64,000 nucleotides of DNA, taken from the NCBI GenBank assembly GCA_948146395.1, contig OX411543.1, positions 24,247,026 to 24,311,025 on the forward strand, in the 5' to 3' direction. A program made the position numbers and the translations under genes. The first letter of the stretch is position 1. Each line of letters begins with the position of its first letter. The notes under the pieces were generated by a model. It searched no databases, was not told where the DNA came from, and worked only from the letters and a program-made list of their open reading frames with translations. Source of the stretch: Fragum whitleyi. Lineage: Eukaryota > Mollusca > Bivalvia > Cardiida > Cardiidae. Below are positions 24,501-33,500 of the stretch, in pieces.

Positions 24501-27500
24501 CATGCATATTACCATAACACATGACTGAAAATAAAGAGGTATACATAGTGTAAACAAGAGCACCGCCTGCAGATGCTTAACATCTGCTGATGGGTGCTGG
24601 ATAACGGGTACAAAAGTCTAGGTTGAACAAAACTCTTTTTCCAGATTTTTTGAAAGTGGAGTTGTCATTCTTCTTTTTGAATTATCAATTACAGTTAAAC
24701 TTGTGTTAAGCGACCACTTAAGGGACCACCAAAAAACGGTCGTTTATGGGAATGGTCGCTTAATACAAAATATTATAATAAATGAGACAGTTCATTTTGA
24801 TCGCATTTATAGGTTGGTCAAGTCGTACTAAATCCTATGATGTTTAAACCCATTAGAATCGTCTTATTGAGACGATTCTAATGGGTTCAAACAACATCAG
24901 ATTAAACAATAACCAACTTTTCGTGAAGAAGGTCCCCTTTTTCTGAGATTTTGCTTACGGTCAAGGGACTTTTTATGGTGGCCGCTTAATAAAATTGGTC
25001 GCTTAATACACATGGTCGCTCGAGCAATATCGACTGTATAATCATATTTGAGGATTTTCATGACAAATTTTCTAAAAAGAACCTTTTTAGTTTGACATAT
25101 ACTTACCCATCATGCAATTGTATATATAACTTTTCATGTTATTAATCTCAGCCTCTACCATTGAATGTTCTTGTGAAGTAAACCTTCCATCAGAGTTAGT
25201 GCTTGCTGGTCCACTGGAAACATTGCCTTCTGCACCAGCGGTAGCAGTTGAAATCTGACTTCCAGTCTAAAAACAGAATTTGGTATTTATTTGTAAACAT
25301 GATCAATTACAATTCCTTATTACTATTGGATGAGTTGAATGGAGATTCAGTCTTTATTTGGATGAGTTTGACAACTTAACTGAACCCTTAATTCAAAAAG
25401 AAGACATTTGCAAAATGTTTAAGAAATGTTGCAATGCTGTGCATACGCACATATGTACAAAGGGAAGTACAATTTCTAAACATTTGTAAATGTTTTGCAT
25501 GTTGAAGGTAGGGCTGGATTTGCAAGGTAAGTCTTCAATGAATTCAGTCTTGTTCACTTACAAATTTCACACCATGCCATTATAGTTCTCAAATAAAGTA
25601 TGCAAGTCTAGACTAACAAAAAAGAAAAGATTAAGAATTTAAGAGGATGATACAAATAAAAGGTGTCATAGGCTCTATTCCAACAAGAGCTGTCACAAGA
25701 CAGCAAAACTTGATTTTTATAGATGCTATACTAACAGTAAATATCAACATTGCTGGCCCAAGTGCTACTCTCTGCACTAATGGTGGCCATTTTATGGCTC
25801 AGTATGAAATAGCTGTAACTGCCTGTAGTTTCATAGGCAGTCACAACTGTTTTGCACTAAGCAATCAAGTTGACATTTGACTGCCAGTCTGATAATTAAC
25901 AGAGAAATAGAGGATAAGTGTTGTTACTGGACATGACCAAATAATCTGTCATTTCAGGCAAGATGGATAAAATCATTTTCTGTGCAAGAAAAAGCATATT
26001 TTCACTAATGGCAGTAAAAGTTGCAAAATTTATGATTCTTGGTGTAGGCAGCATAAAGAATACGGTGTTAGCTTGAAGTTTTTTGTTCAAGTTTTTGAAG
26101 TAGGTAAAAGGTCAAGGTCTCAATGTCAATGATCATGGTAATAAGTACGTGTCTATCTGTCTACCATCCGATAAATGTATTTATTTCACACCTAAACAAT
26201 TTAGACCAATTGCATCGCTTATTTTGCATCACATAAGAGTGAAATATCTAGATCCGTATTATACAACCAGAACGAGGCCACTGTGCAATACGGATTTTAT
26301 TCCAAAACGAGACAACCTTTATTGTACGATGAAAGCGAGGCAAGCTATATAGTACGATGAAAGTGAGGCTGCAGTCCCTAATATCTATATCATCACTTTC
26401 CGCAGCCTTTTCAATGTATAAAACCCTCTGTTTGGAGGTATTGAAATATTGATCTTGAGAAAATTCTTGATTTCTTTATATGTTACATTGTTTAAGCAAG
26501 TAAAGAAGAATGCAAGTGAATCAGAGGGACACAAAATTGTCGCTGTTTCTTGATTTTAGAATGTTGTTTGCTCTCATGAAAATGTACATTTCAAGCAACG
26601 ACGGGTAGTCAACCTATTTTATGTCAATTACATATCAGTAAGCTAACTGATTTGACACTTGAAATAAACATTTCATGTGGATTCCCGTTTTTAGAACAAA
26701 TGTAAGTTTCAATTTCATCATGTCCAAAGTGACTTGCATTTGACGCCCTTTTCCTGATCATTTTGGATCTATTCCGTTTGTCTCTCCCAAGTGTCGTAAA
26801 TCATTAATTGTGGAACTTTCAGTGCATGGTGTGAAATAAAGATGTCATTTAACATTATCTAGTACATTACTGAATTCATTAGATTCGTACCCTGCAGAAC
26901 CAGTCTATATTTTGACTCGGCTATTGCCTCGTCAAATATAGACTGGTTCTGCAGGGTACTCATCCAATAGAATTCAGTATTGTCCTCGATAATGTTAAAA
27001 AATCTCTTAACATATGAAAGTTATGGTCATCCTGGGTAGAAGCAAGATTTAAGTTTTTATCATATTTTTAAGAGTGGTAGAGCTATAAGTTGCAAACATG
27101 ATGATTCTATGTGTAAGCACTCAGAATATATATATAAACTTAAAGTTTGTAAAGTAGGTTAAAGTTCAAGGTCTGAAGTTCAAAGATCTTTGTCATGAGT
27201 GAATGTCTATCACTGTTGAATGTATATATGAAACTGTGATCACCCTGGGTAAAAGCAAGGATAAAGTTTTTGGTATTTGGTTTCATTTCTTTTAAACGGG
27301 TCAGGGTCACCAGGCCTCATAACCAAAGTTCTTGATCCTGAACGAAATACAGTAAAACCTGTATTTAGCGACCACTTGCAAACCACAAAAAAATGGTCAT
27401 TTAAGAAATTGGTCACTTAGAACTCATTTTGTTTACAAATTAACCCTTGTCATGCTGAATAAAAGACTTAGCAAATTAAATGTAAAATCAAAGTGCTTAA

Positions 27501-30500
27501 AGCACCGGAAGTTACCAAATAAGAGTGAGTAATGATTTCGGAAATGCATTGTTTACACCCTTCTAGTTTAAAAATGAAATTCAGGTGGTATGAACTAAGA
27601 TCAGACTGTACATATGTGCAGGCTGATCTTTGTCTATACCTCCTGTCAAAGTAGGATTATTCCTGGTTCAGCATGACAAGGGTTAAAATGATAATTTGAA
27701 TGTGAATGTTATTGCAAATTTTCAATATTCATAAGTTGTCAAAACTCAATAGAATTGTCTTATTGAGATGATTCTAATGAGTTTTGACAACATATGGTTC
27801 ATTTATATATTTTTTAGCCTAATAATGTCTACTTTTTAAGATATTTTGATTTAAAGAAGGGGATTCTGAAAATGGTTGCTTTATAATGGTCACTTGAAAA
27901 AAAAGTCGGTCAAACAAGATGGACTACTAGTATACAGTCATTGAATGTGTGCATGTTGATGGCTCAGCACAAAAACATATGTAACTAGTCGACCACAGAA
28001 CATTCATGCTAAGTTTCATTGAAATTGGTATATCAATTTGGGAGAAGAAGATTGATTTAGTTTTCAAAGTGAAAATTACCCAGTCCTACCATGTGCTAAT
28101 TTAGAGCCCAAAGAACATTTTCTGAAGAATTTAAGTTAAAGGTCACCCATGGAACATTAATACCAAGTCTTGTTGAAACAAAATTTGAAAGCATAAGGTT
28201 TTACCTTTTGGTAAATTAAGCTCCTTTTATAAAGGAAGAAATTTGAGAAATGAATAACTGGGTTCTTAGAGTTCAACATTAAGGTAGTGGACCCATAATA
28301 GTTCTGCAACGTTTCAGTAGTAATGAACTTTCACAGTGTTAGCCAAGGTTTCCTAATGAATATCATTAGGAAACCTCGGTCAAAATAGTGAAAGATCATA
28401 AGTTTCGAAACGTTGCTGAACTTTTACTGGTCCGCTACCTTAATATTAGATCTTGTCCAAGAGTCTCAGATCCATTTTCTAGGAAGGAATCCTTCTAAAT
28501 TACAAATTTGTGATCCAATAGACTCCCTTGAGTAAATGAGAATATTCAAGAAATAAATGAACATTGAACAGGGTAGTTTTCTTTTCAACCCTTGTCAGTT
28601 TTTTCACAGTTTAAGACCTTTTTGCTGGTGTCAATTAGTATTTTGAGAGAAAACCATTTTTAGAGGGGAGATAAACACATTGAAAAGTAGAAATTGCTTA
28701 AGACAAATCATATGTTCTTGTCCACATTGTTCTCCCTAATATTAAAACATAGACGCCTTTGGTCTGTATAACTAAACTTCTTACGAAAAAAGTTAATCGT
28801 AATTAATCTTAAGACTAGAAAGCCATGAATGGCTTGAGTCGCTCCACAGGCTTGATATTCTTGTAAATTAAAGCAAATCAAAGTTTTGACTAGATCTTTA
28901 AATATTTTGAGTTCTACTGATGTTGAAAATGATTTTCAAAGTTTCAACTATTTAACATATATAGAGAAATGACCTCCGCCCATAAAAGACATATTTTTCA
29001 TCCAATCAAAATAATTTTTGGCTTAAGTAGAATAAGCATGTTAATGGGTCACCAAAAGATCATACAAAAAATGTTTGATTGATATCCATCAGTTTCAATC
29101 TGAGAAAACGATTTTCGAAGTTTCCACTGCATCACTTTTTGAAAAATGACCTCCATCCATAAAATACATATTTATCATCCAATCACAATAATTTTTGGTA
29201 GACTGAAAAAGGGCCACTCAAGGATCACTCAAGTGAAATTGGGATGATATCTGTCTATTAGATTCTGAGAAAATGATTTTCAAAGATTCCACTATATGAC
29301 ATATAGAGAAATGACCTCCACACATAAAATACATATTTATCATCCAATCACAATAATTTTTGGTAGACTGATAAAGGGTCACTCAAGGATCACTCAAGTG
29401 AAATTTGGATGATATCTAACAATTAGATTCTGAGAAAATGATTTTCAAAGATTCCACTATATGACATATAGAGAAATGACCTCCACCCATAAAATTTACA
29501 TTTTTCATCCAATCACAATAATTTTTGGTAGACTGATTAAGGGTCACTCAAGCATCATTCCAGTGAAATTTGGTTGATATCAATCAATTACATTCTGAGA
29601 AATTGATTTTCAAATTTTCTCTATATAACATATAGAGAAATGACCTCCGCCCATAAAATACATATTTTCCATCTGATCATAAAAATTTTTGGTAGACGGA
29701 TAAAGGGTCACCCAAGGATCATTCATGTAAAATTTCATTGTTATCCATTGATTAGAATCTGAGAAAACTCACTTATTACCATATTTGGAAATTAGCCACG
29801 CCCATTAAATCCATGTTTTACATTGGATCAAAATTTCTTGAACAACTTTGAAAGAGAGTCACCCAAGGATCATTCCTGTGAAGTTTGGTTGAAATCCATC
29901 CAGTAGTTTCTGAGAAGATTTTTAAAGAAAAAGTTTACGCACGGACGCACGGACGGACGCACGACGGACACAACACCATGACAATAGCCCCAGTGGCTTT
30001 CAGCCAGTGGAGCTAAAAAAATTAATCGTAAGTCAAAATCACAAATAGTACCTGGTGTTTTCATTTACTGCTAGATTCTGCCTTGCAATGTCTCATCGGA
30101 ATCTTCTTTAGACAATTTTTTAGACAATTCCAACAAGATGATGCATGACAGAATTCCATACATGTATTTAGTTACTAATCTAGAAGCAATTTTAATTTTT
30201 GACTTACGCAAACAAGAGTGCCATCTTCACAAAATACGCCGCCACTTTGCTGCTGTTTCACGAAATTAATTGTAGACACTACTTATTTTGACAGAACCAA
30301 ATTGAAAATGACCAAGTTTCATTTAAAGCAAGACAAAAAGTTAGGAGGAGTTGCCTCACAAGGCTGCAATTTCAATAAGCTCTAGGCACTAAGTTTTAAG
30401 GGGGCATAATTCAGGGAAATAAATGAGCCATAAAATCCTTGATCCATGTACATCTACAAATTATGGTGATGACATTGACCAAGTTTCATTTAAATAAAGA

Positions 30501-33500
30501 CAAAAAGTAAGGAGGAGTTGTGTTCAAAAGGCTGCAATTTCAATAAGCCCTAGATACTAAGTTTTAAGGGGGCATAATTTAGGGTAAAATTAATGAACCA
30601 TAGAATCCTAACTTCATGCTCATCTACCAATTTCGTTTAAAATATCCACCAAGTTTCATTTAGATCCAGCCAGAAACTTAGGAAGAGTTGCATTCACAAG
30701 GCTGCAATTTCAATAAGCCCCAGAGACTAAATTTCAGGGGGCATAACTGAGGCAATAAGCCCCAGAGACTAAGTTTTTAAGGGGCATTACTTAGGCAAAA
30801 ATCAACGAACCATAAAATCCTTCCTTCATGCACATCTACCAATTGAGGTAATAACATTGACCAAGTTTCAAGAAGATCCAGCCACAAACTTAGGAGGAGT
30901 TGCGTTGACAAGAAAAGTGGACCCAGAGACTAAGTTATCAAGGGGCATAACTCAGGCAAAAATCAACGAACCATAAAATCCTTCCTTCATGCACATCTAC
31001 CAATTGAGGTGATTACATTGACCAAGTTTCAAGAAGATCCAGCCACAAACTTAGGAGGAGTTGCGTTGACAAGAAAAGTGGACCCAGAGACTAAGTTATC
31101 AAGGGGCATAACTCAGGCAAAAATCAGCGAACCGTAAAATCCTTCCTTCATGCACATCTACCAATTGAGATGATCACATTGACCAAGTTTCAGGAAGATC
31201 CAGCCAGAAACTTAGGAGGAGTTGCGTTGACAAGAAAAGTGGACGGATGTACGGACGGATGGACGGACGGACAGACGGAGAAGATGACACCAATATACGT
31301 CCGCCTCCGGCCGCGTATAAAAATGATCGTAAGTCCTTTGTTAAAACGGGCCCAAGTACTCTTAGCTTGGACCCCTTGAATTTATTAAGTTTGGCGATCA
31401 TCCTCTCAACAATTGACACCAAGCATTCTCACCTGAAACTGGAAGGGTTTAAGATTGGCAGTTGCCTGCTGAAGACTGAGACTTTTAACCTGGTCATGTA
31501 TCAAATCTAACGATTTTCTCATGGACTTAAGCTCACCACTCACATCTCCCTGGCTGTTTATCTACAAAAATAAGAACAAATTGAACCTGTGTATGAAATA
31601 TTAAACGATTTCAAATGTGCGCCAAGCAAAGACTTTTGACAGCCTGTATACCTACACAGTCTGTCCATGTTCTTCGCTTTGCTCTTAAAAGTTGATATCA
31701 AGGGTTCAGTGCAAGACTGTACTAAGTGTATATACAATGTATATACACTTTGTACAGTCTAGCACTGAACCCTCGACATGGTCTCAGAGTATTTTTAGAT
31801 AGATAAATTATCTTCTAATTGCATTATGTGACTATCTGTACTGCTTGATGTTTGCAACTCACAAAAGTGTCAAATTTTTGGAAATGTCACTCACAGGCTC
31901 AAATGGCATATTTATACCTTTAAAACTTAAGAAAGAAATAGTAACTAGATGGTTGTCTTAGGACAACTGCTGTTGCTTCCATAAAATTTCAACCAAAGCT
32001 CTAAATAAGCCAAAATAAGTCTGACCTCTAGCTAAGACCTTGACCTTGGAGCTATCTGAAAAATTCTGACCACTTGATCTCTTTTAAATCCCTGCTTGAA
32101 CCCCTTTTAATCTTGTCCAAGATTCATCAAGACATCATTCTGGACAATGTAGCTCACTCAAACTGCTGCTTGTCAGAAACAGCACTTGACCAAGGATCAA
32201 AGTTCGATGTCATTTTTTATACATCAAATTCCATGATCTCATATATATCAGTCTGATTTAGAAGTAATGAGGAAATATTAAAAATAATTTTTGTTTAAGT
32301 ACAAGTCAATGGATCATAACCAAAATATCACTTACTTAATATCTGGTTGATACTGATCACATCCAAAAAGTTTGAATGCAATCTGCCTACTAGTTGCTTA
32401 GAAATTGAGTGGACAAGAAAAAGCTACAAATGGACACACAGACAGACCAAGTTTTTGGTTGAAATTTTAATAAGTTAAAAAAAGTTCAAGGTCAAGTTCT
32501 AATTGTCAAGGACCTTGGTTACTGGTGAAAGTCTGGTTTGTGTATGAGGTTAAGATGTCTCTAGGTAAAGCAATCAGAAATTATATGCAAGGTTTAAGTT
32601 TTTTGGTTAAAGTTTTTATAAGTCTATAAAAGGTCAAAGTCAAATTGTCAAGGACCTTGGTCTCTGGTGAGAATCTATTACCTGGAGTGGTGAGTGTGTA
32701 TATAAAGTAATGATGCCCTTAGGTAAAACATTCAGAAAATATCAGCAAGGTTTAAGTTTTTCTGTAGATTTTTTTCTAAGTTCATAAAAGGCCATGGAAA
32801 AATTGTCTAGGACCTTGGTCTCTGGGGAAAGCCTTTCACCTGGTGAATGTGTATATGATGTAATGATTTCCCTATGTGTAAGCATCCAGAAAGTATTAAC
32901 AAAGATAAAGAATTTTTGTAAGTTTTTTGGGTTTAAGTTTTTGGTAAAAGTTTTTTTTATTGATTTTGCATGTATCATATCATGCTTGTAACATTTAAAT
33001 TCAAAAACTGCACGGGAATATCAAATTTTTGTACTGTAAATTTAAAATCCTTACTATTGCTTCATCAGCTGAATTAGTATGTAGCTAACCATACCACATG
33101 TACATTTATCCCACCAAAGCCAGCTGACCAAGATGTATTTCAGGAGTTATATTTGTACTTGTTTATAAAACAAAAACAGTGTATTTCCAATAAAAAGTAG
33201 ATATTGCGGATGTAGTTGTTAGAGTACTCCATTAGAAAGATGACAGATTACTCAATTAGTGAAATTGGTACTTGGTTCAATCCCTAGTTAAAACCACTGC
33301 ATCTATTAAAACAGTGTGTCGATTTCATAGTTACCTTGTTTGTTATTTCTTCTAATTGGGCTGTCATCTCCGCACACTTTTCTTCAAACTGCCATTTCAA
33401 CAAAGAGTCAACCTTGTTTTTTTCATCGCCCATTAGAGGTCTGCTTTCTAATTCAATGACTTTTCTTTGAACTTCCAGTTCGTAACTCGAGCTTATCTTA

